A stretch of DNA of 64,000 bases from OLB7 sp966250335. GTDB lineage: Bacteria > Bacteroidota > Ignavibacteria > OLB7. Numbering within the stretch: the first letter of the stretch is position 1; the number at the start of each line of letters is the position of its first letter. Shown piece after piece: positions 42,422 to 51,206 of the stretch. Made by a program: the position numbers and the translations under genes. Under the pieces are notes generated by a model. It made no database searches and had not been told where the DNA came from. It worked only from the letters and a program-made list of their open reading frames with translations. The stretch is from NCBI GenBank assembly GCA_966250335.1, contig CBINGZ010000002.1, positions 124,001 to 188,000 of the forward strand, given 5' to 3'.

Positions 42422-44566
42422 TCACGGCTCGGCGTTCAGGGTGATCGTTCCGGCGCCGATCACTTTCACCAGGTAGCCGCGGCCGGGCATCAGGGTCGTC
42501 GCGCCGGTTCCGTTGATATCCTGGAACCCCGAGTCGAGCGTGACGCCGGAGAGGGTCACTCCGGAGACGGCGGCGGGAAGGCTCGCCGCGCCGATCTGGT
42601 TCCACCCGTCGACGACCGGGATGGTGAGGGGAAGGTTGATGAAATCCCCACGGTGGGTCACGATCGTCTCGGCGGGGAAATCGACCTTGTAGCCGACCCC
42701 GGCGTCGATCGAATCGACCGGAACGTATCCGACGCCGTCGTACGCCAGCACCTCGGCCGGACTTCCGCCGAAGAACTCGATCCCCCGCCGCTCGAACGGA
42801 TCGGCGGCCGGGGAGACGCGCCCCTCCCCCTGCGGATGGAGTATATCGTAATCGAACCCCTCGGCGAGATGGATGAAATCGCCGTCGTTATATCGCAATG
42901 AACTTCCTTCCGTGATATGCATCCGGGGAGCAAGGACCGGACCGGTCAGACGACGGATCGACGTCGTGCTCCCGTCGCCGATCATCAGACCGACGCTGTC
43001 GATCAGATTCGCCCCGATGTTGAGGGAGTCGTCGGGCCCCAGCAGCACGATCTCGCCGCCGCCGCGGACCAGCCTGTGCGCGGTGAACTTGCCGGTGACG
43101 GTGAAAGCCGCCGTATCCTCAAGGGTGATCTCCCCACGCAGGTCGGCGACCCCCTCCATCAGCATCTCGTCGACGATCGTGATCCTGCCGAACGGCTCCT
43201 GGCGGAGCGTCCCGATCATCCTGACCGAGCCGTCGAGAACGCGCGGTACCGAGATCCGCACCTCCTTCCCGACCCTGCCGAACGTGCCGCTGATCGTCCG
43301 ATGCCAGAACCCGTCGAACAGCACCCCCCCGTCGATGATCCCGGAGGCGTTCCCCCCCACGCGGACCGTCCCGTTGGAGACCACGCGACAGTTGCGCGCG
43401 CGGTCGCTGATATATCGATGCCGGATACGAAATCCGTCGGACGCCATATTGACGACCACGTTCGCGTCGGCGGCCGTCATCGTCCCTACGATCAGCTCCG
43501 AGACCTCGGTGTCGCCGTGGATCGAGAGGCTCCCGCCGGTGTCGCCGAAGAAACGGAGGCGGTTCGAGCCTCCCCAGGCTCCGTCGCTGTTGTCCAGGAC
43601 CAGATCGTGGCCCAGCATTCTTATCGTGGTGAACTCTATCCACCCTTTGTTGGTGATGTCGCCGTGGACCTCCCAGATATGGTCGCTCTCCGCCCCGTTC
43701 AGCACCCCTTCCACCGTCAGCGATCCCTCGATGATGTTCCTGCCGCTGAACCCGATACCGACGGCGGTGACGGTCGTGCCGGACTCGGTGAAGACATCCC
43801 CCTTCAACGTGGAGAACCCGACCCGGCGCGACGCGGCGAACGTGACGCTCCCGGAGGGATCGCCCAGAACCCCATGCACCGTCGGCGGCCTGATCGAACC
43901 CGACCCGGCGGAACCGACCGACCCGATACGTATCGTGCCGCGAACCGATCCTTCGATGTTTCCGTTCAGCCGCACCGTCCCCCCCGTCGAGACGATCCCG
44001 TCGTCTCCGTAATCGGAGAGAGAGGCGTAGGAGCCGTTGACGGTGAGATCGTTCATCCCGGTCAGCAGGGTGCAGTCACGCCCCAGCAGGAGCGAGGCCA
44101 TCGTGACCGCGTTGAAGAGATGGGCGGAACTCCCCGCGGGGGGATTGACGAAGACGTTGCCGAACTCGCCGTATCCGCCGATCGAACTCCCCGAGCCGGT
44201 CAGCTCCAGCCGTCCCGCTCCGTGGATCGTCCCGGCGCTGAAGGCATCCCCGCGCACCCGCAGCGACGCGCCGCCGATCGCGATCGTCCCCTCGTTATAA
44301 AGATCGGCAACCGACGGCGTCTGTCGCGGAGCGATACTCACTCTTCCCCCCGGCGTCACCGAAAGCCTGCCGAAGAGGCCGGCGGGCATCCCCTCCACCT
44401 GCGACGCTATCACGATGCTGTCACCGGGGCCCGGCGGTCCGGCCGGGCTCCAGATTACATCGTTCCAGGCGCCGTTCGATCCACTGACCTTGACGACGGC
44501 GAACGCCCCCTGGCCCGCCAGAAGCAGGATTGCGGCTATCAGGATCGGCTGAACTGGTCTCATCAT
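42422..44566 (-). CDS. Large exported beta-structured surface protein with tandem C-terminal GW-type modules
   Basis: A 714-residue protein with signal peptide ILIAAILLLAGQGAFA. The body (~30-590) is glycine-, serine- and valine-rich with many short alternating strands and GTV/GSL turns. That is typical of a right-handed beta-helix or adhesin-like passenger. The end is two tandem modules: ~606-653 (YDGVGYVPVDSIDAGVGYKVDF) and 654-714 (GWNQIGA, LMPGRGYLVK, GTITLN). The same module occurs twice at the end of the protein encoded at 51207-53057. No standard T9SS domain is seen. The gene begins 36 bases after the TonB-dependent receptor stop, so it is probably in its operon. Specific function unknown. 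Confidence 0.78.
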   Translation of the reverse strand: MMRPVQPILIAAILLLAGQGAFAVVKVSGSNGAWNDVIWSPAGPPGPGDSIVIASQVEGMPAGLFGRLSVTPGGRVSIAPRQTPSVADLYNEGTIAIGGASLRVRGDAFSAGTIHGAGRLELTGSGSSIGGYGEFGNVFVNPPAGSSAHLFNAVTMASLLLGRDCTLLTGMNDLTVNGSYASLSDYGDDGIVSTGGTVRLNGNIEGSVRGTIRIGSVGSAGSGSIRPPTVHGVLGDPSGSVTFAASRRVGFSTLKGDVFTESGTTVTAVGIGFSGRNIIEGSLTVEGVLNGAESDHIWEVHGDITNKGWIEFTTIRMLGHDLVLDNSDGAWGGSNRLRFFGDTGGSLSIHGDTEVSELIVGTMTAADANVVVNMASDGFRIRHRYISDRARNCRVVSNGTVRVGGNASGIIDGGVLFDGFWHRTISGTFGRVGKEVRISVPRVLDGSVRMIGTLRQEPFGRITIVDEMLMEGVADLRGEITLEDTAAFTVTGKFTAHRLVRGGGEIVLLGPDDSLNIGANLIDSVGLMIGDGSTTSIRRLTGPVLAPRMHITEGSSLRYNDGDFIHLAEGFDYDILHPQGEGRVSPAADPFERRGIEFFGGSPAEVLAYDGVGYVPVDSIDAGVGYKVDFPAETIVTHRGDFINLPLTIPVVDGWNQIGAASLPAAVSGVTLSGVTLDSGFQDINGTGATTLMPGRGYLVKVIGAGTITLNAEP

Positions 44567-44602
44567 GCGGATCTGCTGTTGAACTCCCCCGGCCCGGCAG
44601 GA

Positions 44603-47377
44603 TCAGAACCTGACCGAGAAGGAGAGCGATGCGTTCGTCTGCTTCACATCCACGCGCGCCTTGACGTCTCCCTGGGTCAGGATAATATCCTGCGAGAGGA
44701 TATCACGCACCGCGAGCTTTACCTCGTAGCGCTCGTAGAACGCCTGGGTCACGCTCAGGTCGAGCATGTCGCGGGGCTCCTCGATGAAGTCCGGAACCTC
44801 GTTGGTGCCGATCTCGGCGTAGCGCGGTCCCATCCGGTTGTAGAGGAGCGAGACCGCCGTCCCCGACTCCGGGTCGTCGTAGTAGATGCCGCCGTTGATC
44901 ACATAGTTCGCCTGTCCCTGCAGACGGCGGCCCGACTCGGCCGGGGTCAGCTCGGTCTCCGAGATATCGACCTTCGAGTCGAGCCAGGTGTAGTTGATCC
45001 CGAACGAGAGGGGGAGGAGCGATTCGTCGATGAACCCGAACGACTTCCGGGCCTCCACCTCCAGACCGACCGTCTCCGCCTTGTCGGCGTTGATCCAGGT
45101 ACGCTCCGGAACGTTGCCGCGCAGCGCCACCGCCTCGATCGCATCACGCATATCCTTGTAGAAGAGGCTGAGCGCCAGCAGCTCTCCCGGATCGGGGAAG
45201 AGCTCGAACCGCAGATCGTAGTTCGATATGACGGCGCGGCGGATGTCCGGGTTGCCGTAGATGAGCTGGTCGGTCGTGAACTCGTAGAAGGTGAACGCGG
45301 CGTACTCGCGGATCTCCGGGCGGAGCAGGGTCTTGGTGAACGCCGCGCGGATATTGGCCGACGGGTTCATCTGGTAGACGAAGTTGATCGACGGCAGATA
45401 GTCGGTGGTCTGATAGTCGACCGTCATCGGCTGGTTGAAATTCCTGTTCACCGTGTTGACCACCGTCCGCGAATCCTCGACCCGGACGCCGGTGATCAGG
45501 CGGAACTTCTCCTCGGAGACCGTGAAGGGAAGATCGACCATCAGGTACCCGGCATCCAGATGACCGTGCGCCGTGTACTTGTCGGTCGCCTCCGACATCT
45601 CGATCAGGACGAACCCATCCTTTCCGATATGTTCCGGGGCGAAGATCGTATCGATCTCGGCCGGGGAGAACTGCCAGTCGGGATTGTTCGCGATATATCC
45701 GAAATGCCGCACGCGGAAGTCGCGCCCCTTGTTCTCGAACGTGCCGCCGAGCTTGATCTTCGCGTCGCCGACCGGAATGGAGAGATCGGCGCCGAACCCG
45801 AAGAGCTCATCCTCCATATTGGAGTAGAACCGCCCGCCGTTATAGCTGCTGGGGGCGCCGGTGCCGATCGCGGCAACGAACGGCCCCGTGGTGTCGAGAC
45901 CGTCGCGGACGTAGGAGATGCGGCGGAAGTCCGGCTCCTTTCTATCGCTCAGCGATCCGTAGCCGCGCCATTCCAGGCGGATGTCGGCGAGATCGGGGAA
46001 CTGGTGGCGTCCGTTGACCTGGCCGGAGTAGAGACCGCGCTCCTGGTAGTAGATACCGTACTTCCGCTTCTGCTGGCCGCCGTCGTCCCCTTCCATGTAG
46101 GTGAACTTGTTCTGCCCGGTGCGGCTGTACATGTTGTTGACGCTGATCTGGTGAAGATCGGAGAACTTGTAGGCGGCGTTGAAGATCCCCCCCAGCAGCG
46201 TGGAGTAGGAGCTCTCCGATCCGGAGAAGTCGTAGCGCCCCTCGTCCGTGCGGATCATCGGCGTATGGGTGAAACCGCTCCTGTAGGAGAGCGCGACGAT
46301 CGTACCGAGATCGTTGTCCGCCACGTTGAATCTATCGCCGTACGAGAGAAGGAAGTTGGAGTTGAGCGGAGCGTTCCGTGTGTTCAGCCCCCACGTGTTG
46401 GAGAACGCCTTGGACATCTGCGCGATCGAGTCGATCGTGAAGGTCCCCTTGCGCAGGAGCGTGTCCGGGATGGAGGCGGGAAGCTGGCGGGCGCCGTCGT
46501 CGATCCCCAGATAATCGGTGCCGCCGAACGGCCCCATGCGGAGAGACTCGAACGTCGTTCCATCGGCATACGATCCTCCGATCGTCAGCTTGATCGTCTG
46601 CTGATCGGGAAAATCGCTCGTGTTGAGACGTACCATGCCGCCGCTGAAGTCCCCCGGCAGGTCGGGGGTGAAGGTCTTGGTGACCACCATGTTCTCCAGC
46701 AGATTGGCCGGGAAGAGATCGAAGGAGAACGCCTTCTTGTCCGGCTCCGTGCTCACCATCGTCACGCCGTTGACCTGCGTGTTGTTGTAGCGTTCGGAGG
46801 TGCCGCGGACGGAGACGAACTTGCTGGAGGCGACGGAGATACCGGTGATCCGCCCCAGGGCGTCGCCGCTGGTGGCGTCGGGAGATTTCTTGATCTGGGT
46901 GATGGAGATACCGTCGCTGATCCCGGTCGCCTTCTTCCGCTCGTTCAGGATCGCCTCCTCGGTCCCCTTCCCGGCGGTTCCGGTGATCACCAGCTCCTTC
47001 CCCTTGATCGCCGCCGACTGCATCCCGACATCGAGCTTGTTCACGCCGGCGCCGACGACCACCTCGGTGATCTCGCTCGCGTTGTAGCCGACGTAGGTGA
47101 CGCGCACCGTGTAGCGGCCGGCCGGGACGCGCCGGATCGTGTAGACGCCGTTGAGATCGGAGAAGCCGCCGAGCTTGGTGCCGACGATGCTCACGGTCGC
47201 GCGGACGATCGATTCGCCCGTCTCCTTGTCGGTGACCTTCCCTCGCAGCTCGCCGGTATCCTGGGCACGCAGGTCGGCGGGGAACGAGGCGGCGCAGAGG
47301 AGCGCCAGCAGCAGCGCCGCGGCCGATACGTACCGCCCGGTGCGGGCGTCGCGGCCGGCGGGGAAACGTCTGTTCAT
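44603..47377 (-). CDS. TonB-dependent receptor with carboxypeptidase-like N-terminal extension
   Basis: A 924-residue outer-membrane receptor. The signal peptide (SAAALLLALLCAASF) is followed by a CarboxypepD_reg-like domain (GELRGKVTDKETGESIV, GGFSDLNGVYTIRRVPAGRY in part) and a plug (residues ~135-235: EAILNERKKATGISDGIS, VSVRGTSERYNNTQVNG in part). The barrel fills the rest and ends in a terminal phenylalanine (FSVRF), as outer-membrane barrels do. It imports an unknown ligand with TonB energy. I chose ATG 47377 because AGGA lies 9 bases upstream; ATG 47389 is also possible. It is transcribed toward the surface protein at 42422 and away from the T9SS cargo at 47578. Confidence 0.92.
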   Translation of the reverse strand: MNRRFPAGRDARTGRYVSAAALLLALLCAASFPADLRAQDTGELRGKVTDKETGESIVRATVSIVGTKLGGFSDLNGVYTIRRVPAGRYTVRVTYVGYNASEITEVVVGAGVNKLDVGMQSAAIKGKELVITGTAGKGTEEAILNERKKATGISDGISITQIKKSPDATSGDALGRITGISVASSKFVSVRGTSERYNNTQVNGVTMVSTEPDKKAFSFDLFPANLLENMVVTKTFTPDLPGDFSGGMVRLNTSDFPDQQTIKLTIGGSYADGTTFESLRMGPFGGTDYLGIDDGARQLPASIPDTLLRKGTFTIDSIAQMSKAFSNTWGLNTRNAPLNSNFLLSYGDRFNVADNDLGTIVALSYRSGFTHTPMIRTDEGRYDFSGSESSYSTLLGGIFNAAYKFSDLHQISVNNMYSRTGQNKFTYMEGDDGGQQKRKYGIYYQERGLYSGQVNGRHQFPDLADIRLEWRGYGSLSDRKEPDFRRISYVRDGLDTTGPFVAAIGTGAPSSYNGGRFYSNMEDELFGFGADLSIPVGDAKIKLGGTFENKGRDFRVRHFGYIANNPDWQFSPAEIDTIFAPEHIGKDGFVLIEMSEATDKYTAHGHLDAGYLMVDLPFTVSEEKFRLITGVRVEDSRTVVNTVNRNFNQPMTVDYQTTDYLPSINFVYQMNPSANIRAAFTKTLLRPEIREYAAFTFYEFTTDQLIYGNPDIRRAVISNYDLRFELFPDPGELLALSLFYKDMRDAIEAVALRGNVPERTWINADKAETVGLEVEARKSFGFIDESLLPLSFGINYTWLDSKVDISETELTPAESGRRLQGQANYVINGGIYYDDPESGTAVSLLYNRMGPRYAEIGTNEVPDFIEEPRDMLDLSVTQAFYERYEVKLAVRDILSQDIILTQGDVKARVDVKQTNASLSFSVRF

Positions 47378-47577
47378 GATGCGGTTCATCCTGTTCTCGA
47401 AGGTGTCTCTCTGGACGGTTGTTCTGATTGGATTACGATATGATTCTGCATGATTTCTCCGGGCTCCGAACGCCGCCGGCATCCCAGGCGTCAGGCCGCG
47501 CATATCGAAGCCCGACGCCCGGCTGCTGACCGGCGAGACCCCGTCCCGGGGGGAGGGTATCTCGTGGTCCGTCCTTG

Positions 47578-48396
47578 TTACTCGCCGATCACGAACGTAC
47601 GTGTCACGATATTTCCATCGACTTCGAGCTTGCAGAAGTAGGCGCCCGGCGCCAGCCTCTCCGCGTCGATCGCCACGGTATGGCGCTCCGCCGTCTGCTC
47701 GCCGTCGACCAGGGTCGCCACCTCGACGCCGGCCGCGTCGTAGAGCTTCATCGTCACATGGCCGGGTGTGGGAAGTGTGTAGGCGATCGAACCTCCTCTC
47801 GACGCCGGGAGCGGATTCGGGACGACCCGCTCCATCTCGATCCCCGCGGCCCCGACCGTCTCAGGCTCCACGGAGCTTGCGGCATCGGCCTCGCGGATCA
47901 GGGTCAGTCTGTCGATGGCGTCGATGGTGATCGTGTAGGAGGTGTTCGTGAGCATATCCACCGAATCGATGAGCGACTTCAGGACCAGGCGCTTCGCCTT
48001 CGTCTGAACCTCGGCCGGCCAGGTGATCGTCACCGGATATCCGCCGGAGCCCGCCTGGAACCGGATCAGGAACGTATCGATCTGCGATTTGGAACGGGCG
48101 CCCCTGATATCCTTCTCGACGCCGGTGCCGAGACCGGTGTGGCCGGGGGCATCGAAGAAGCGAACCCAGAACACTTCGGGTCCGGGGGGGAGCGGCGGAA
48201 GTTCGGTTTCACCGAGCTGCTGGTCGATGGCGTCGGTCGCGGCCGGGTCGAGTCCCCAGTTGAGGGTGATCGTGCCGCCGCCGTTGTTCTTCACCGTCAG
48301 TTCGCTGGTGAACGTCGTCTGTGCCGAGGCGCCGTTTCCCGCGCCGCCGAGAACCAGAAGCGCGGCAGCCGTGAGTATTCCGTGTCTGAGATTCAT
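47578..48396 (-). CDS. T9SS cargo protein
   Basis: A 272-residue exported protein. The signal peptide is TAAALLVLGGAGNGASA. The mature part is beta-rich, with TSELTVKNNGGGTITLNWGLDPAATDAID (in part), a start also seen in the adjacent T9SS protein at 48768 (SNAGGAQTSTVNFGVNPAATNGLD in part), so the two share an N-terminal domain. The C-terminal ~80 residues are a Por-type sorting domain: VVPNPLPASRGGSIAYTLP, MKLYDAAGVEVATLVDGEQ and LAPGAYFCKLEVDG. Secreted via T9SS or anchored at the surface. No enzymatic motif is seen. ATG at 48396 is placed at the signal peptide. Confidence 0.82.
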   Translation of the reverse strand: MNLRHGILTAAALLVLGGAGNGASAQTTFTSELTVKNNGGGTITLNWGLDPAATDAIDQQLGETELPPLPPGPEVFWVRFFDAPGHTGLGTGVEKDIRGARSKSQIDTFLIRFQAGSGGYPVTITWPAEVQTKAKRLVLKSLIDSVDMLTNTSYTITIDAIDRLTLIREADAASSVEPETVGAAGIEMERVVPNPLPASRGGSIAYTLPTPGHVTMKLYDAAGVEVATLVDGEQTAERHTVAIDAERLAPGAYFCKLEVDGNIVTRTFVIGE

Positions 48397-48767
48397 GTCG
48401 ATGTTGGAGAGTGTTTGTATGAAATGCATCGAAATCGGAGAGATCTGAAGAAGGGAGGCCCCGACCACCCGGCGCACGTGCTCGGCGAAACGGCCGGAGC
48501 AGCGGACTGGTGTCCGGTTCCACCCTTCGCCGGATCACGCTGCGCGCGTCGATCCGCAACGATTGCAATCGGTGTCGAGGCTGCATCTTCCCGAGGGATC
48601 GGTCTCTGTGCCGGCGCGATCTCCCTCCCATCGCGGCGGCGTTACCGTGTCGGGCGTTACAGGGGAGCCGCCGGCAACGAGTCTCATCGCTGCCGGCGGC
48701 GCCTGTCGGTCGCATCCCATACTGTCTTACATCTCGCGACCCGAGAGTTTTTCGCCGCTCCCCGCGC
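48397..48767 (-). other. 371-base gap with a strong hairpin after the large T9SS protein gene
   Basis: No gene is supported. A 10-bp perfect stem GCCGCCGGCA (48667-48676) / TGCCGGCGGC (48691-48700) with a 14-base loop that can add three more pairs lies 68 bases past the stop of the gene at 48768. No U-run follows, so it may be a processing or attenuation structure rather than a simple terminator. The rest probably holds the promoter and leader of the 47578 gene. It is GC-rich like the coding sequence around it. Confidence 0.55.
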
Positions 48768-51149
48768 TTAGCGCGTCAGGACGAGCTTCTGCGTGGCGCT
48801 CTTGCCCCCTGCCGTCAGGGTGCAGTAGTAGGAGCCGTCGGCCAGGCCGGCGGCGTTGAACTCGACCGTGTGACGACCGGCGCTCTGCGCGCCGTCGACC
48901 AGGCGGACGACTTCCTTGCCGGCGGCATCGGTCACGACCATCGTGACATCACCCGAGGAAGCGAGCGTGTAGTTGACCATGGCGGTGCCGGTGAACGGAT
49001 TCGGGGTGCTGTTCATCGAGAAGAACTTCACCGCCTCGTCGTTCGGAACGGCCGACGGAGCGGCGACCTTCAGGTCGTACTCGACCTTGAGGGGCTGGTT
49101 CTGCGGACCGCCGGCGATCACCGGCTCGATCACCATCACATCCTTCGGGTTGATCACCGAGAAGGGGATCTCCATCAGGTTCGCGTTCGACGGCGGGATT
49201 GCGTCGCCGCCGAGCGAGTAGATCAGGATGCGGACCGAGTCACCCACGACCAGGCTGCTGACCGTGAAGTTCTCGTACGCAGCGGCCAGACGAACGACCA
49301 GGTCGTCCGTGGCGCCGCCGGCCTTCAGGAAGAGCTGAACGCCCTTGACCGCGACCACGTTGTGCATGTCGACGTTGATGCCGTTCTCGGCAACCGTCAG
49401 ATCGAACTTCACGTCGTAGAGACCGGCCGCGGACTGACCCGTGGCTCCACCCTTACCCGTCTCGACCTCGTCGCTGCTCTTGCCGCCGTTCACGTTCCCC
49501 TTCTCCTCGACCGGACGGACCGAGAAGAGCTGCGAGCCGCTCGGCCAGTGGGCGTTCAGGATCGCGTTGACCATGATGACCACGTCGTTGACGTTGAGCG
49601 AGCTGTTGCCGTAGTTGGTGCCGTCGCAGAAGATGGAGCTGGAGGCGAAGCCGGCCGACCACGGGTGCATGTCACCGCGATTGAGCTGCCAGGTGGCGAG
49701 GGTCTTACGATCCTGGATGTGGTCGATGATCTCGAGAATGTCGAGAACGTTGACCTGGTCGTCGCAGTTGACGTCGCCGCGGGCGCTGCTGCTGTAGACG
49801 TTGATCGTGTTCGACTTGCGGTTGTTGTCGATCACCACGCCGGCCGTCGTGGCCAGGTAGGTGTTGAGCGACGACTCGACGCTGGAGATCGTCATGTGCG
49901 TCTGGACGCTGTCGCAGTCGGTGCCGGCGTTGCAGAGGTTCGTGTCGCGGATCTCGTAGTTGATGCGGAAGAGATCATCGTAGTCACCGACCGGGATCAC
50001 GACCGTCGAGTCGCTGCCGTAGAGAACGATCTGGACCGAGGAGCCGCTGACGGCGTTGGTCACCTCGTAGTCGAAGTTCCAGCTCTTGCCGATCGGCGGA
50101 GCGGGGAGGTCCGGGCCGGCCGAGACCGAGTTGATCCGCAGGATCGAGTAGGGCGCGTCGACCGTGAACTGGAGACCCTGGATGTTGTTGCCGACCGTGC
50201 TGTACTTCAGGCCGACGTTCGTCGTCTTGCCGGTCTGGTTGTCGAAGTGATCGGCGGCCGGGGAGGACATGTAGAGCCCCTCGCCGCTGCTGGCGATCGC
50301 CGTGGCGGCGCACGTCGTGGTGCTGGCGCCGTTGTAGGTGATCGTGAGAACCGCGTTGTCGGTCTGGACGGCCGTGGCCGTGTAGGTGATCGTCACGGTG
50401 ACGGCCGGGCCGCCGACGGCGATCGTCTGCGGGAAGGTCGGCGAGGTGACGACGAACTTGGCGTTGTCCGAGGCGACGTTGTCGATCACGAGCGGCGTGG
50501 CGCCGGTGTTGGAGATCGTGAGGGTCTGCACACCTGTGCCCGGGGTCGGGTAGGTGACCACGCCGAAGTTCATCGGGCAGCCGGAGATCGAGAGGCCCGA
50601 CGGCGGGTTCTGCGGACCGGTGGCGCTGATGACCAGGTTGTCGATCGAGCTGTTCGTGACCGTCACCGAGTTGGCGGTCTTCATGTTCACGTTATGGAAG
50701 ATGCCGCCGAAGGCGTCCTGGATCGTGACGGCGCCGGTGTAGCTGGCGGCGACGAGAGCGGAGTTCCAGGTGATGGTGACCGGGTAATCGGCCGCACCGT
50801 TCTCAACCGTCCACTTCACCTTGTAGAGGTCGGTCTGGGCGGCGCCGGTGTACGGACGGAAGTCGACCGGCGAACCGTTGCCCAGGGTCCCCGAGCCGTG
50901 CGAAACGAAAACAACGTACCAGGCTCCCGGAGGGGCGGGGGGATCGGCTTCGCCGAGCCCACCGTCGAGGCCGTTCGTGGCGGCCGGGTTCACACCGAAG
51001 TTGACCGTGCTCGTCTGCGCGCCGCCGGCGTTGCTGTTGGTCACCGTGAGCTCGATGTCGGTCGTCGCCTGAGCGAACGCGGCACCGCCCAGCAGGACCA
51101 TTCCAAGCGCGAGGCAGAAGAAACGCTTGAGTATGTGCGTGTAGTTCAT
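48768..51149 (-). CDS. Large T9SS cargo protein with dockerin-like segment
   Basis: A 793-residue exported protein (signal peptide CLALGMVLLGGAAFA). Several beta-sandwich/Ig-like regions follow: VTVTITYTATAVQT and similar, resembling choice-of-anchor or Abnormal-spindle-like domains. Near residues 460-530 there is a dockerin-type EF-hand pair (GDVNCDDQVNVLDILEIIDHI and SLNVNDVVIMVNAIL). The end (~718-793) is a T9SS sorting domain: TPNPFTGTAMVNYTL, VTDAAGKEVVRLVDGAQ and LADGSYYCTLTAG. The N-terminal unit is similar to that of the 47578 protein. It probably has a surface or extracellular structural role. It starts 57 bases after the beta-helix gene, in the same direction. Confidence 0.85.
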   Translation of the reverse strand: MNYTHILKRFFCLALGMVLLGGAAFAQATTDIELTVTNSNAGGAQTSTVNFGVNPAATNGLDGGLGEADPPAPPGAWYVVFVSHGSGTLGNGSPVDFRPYTGAAQTDLYKVKWTVENGAADYPVTITWNSALVAASYTGAVTIQDAFGGIFHNVNMKTANSVTVTNSSIDNLVISATGPQNPPSGLSISGCPMNFGVVTYPTPGTGVQTLTISNTGATPLVIDNVASDNAKFVVTSPTFPQTIAVGGPAVTVTITYTATAVQTDNAVLTITYNGASTTTCAATAIASSGEGLYMSSPAADHFDNQTGKTTNVGLKYSTVGNNIQGLQFTVDAPYSILRINSVSAGPDLPAPPIGKSWNFDYEVTNAVSGSSVQIVLYGSDSTVVIPVGDYDDLFRINYEIRDTNLCNAGTDCDSVQTHMTISSVESSLNTYLATTAGVVIDNNRKSNTINVYSSSARGDVNCDDQVNVLDILEIIDHIQDRKTLATWQLNRGDMHPWSAGFASSSIFCDGTNYGNSSLNVNDVVIMVNAILNAHWPSGSQLFSVRPVEEKGNVNGGKSSDEVETGKGGATGQSAAGLYDVKFDLTVAENGINVDMHNVVAVKGVQLFLKAGGATDDLVVRLAAAYENFTVSSLVVGDSVRILIYSLGGDAIPPSNANLMEIPFSVINPKDVMVIEPVIAGGPQNQPLKVEYDLKVAAPSAVPNDEAVKFFSMNSTPNPFTGTAMVNYTLASSGDVTMVVTDAAGKEVVRLVDGAQSAGRHTVEFNAAGLADGSYYCTLTAGGKSATQKLVLTR

Positions 51150-51206
51150 GATCGGGATATGGAGATATGGAGATTTGTCGGTTGTTGGAGATCGCGTCGC
51201 GAGCTA

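Noticed and set aside
42917..47443. A 1508-codon open frame on the plus strand opposite the surface protein and TonB receptor genes
   Set aside because: It is the antisense shadow of real minus-strand genes. The composition is Arg/Asp/Gly-rich with no domain, as expected from high-GC codon bias, and it crosses two real genes.
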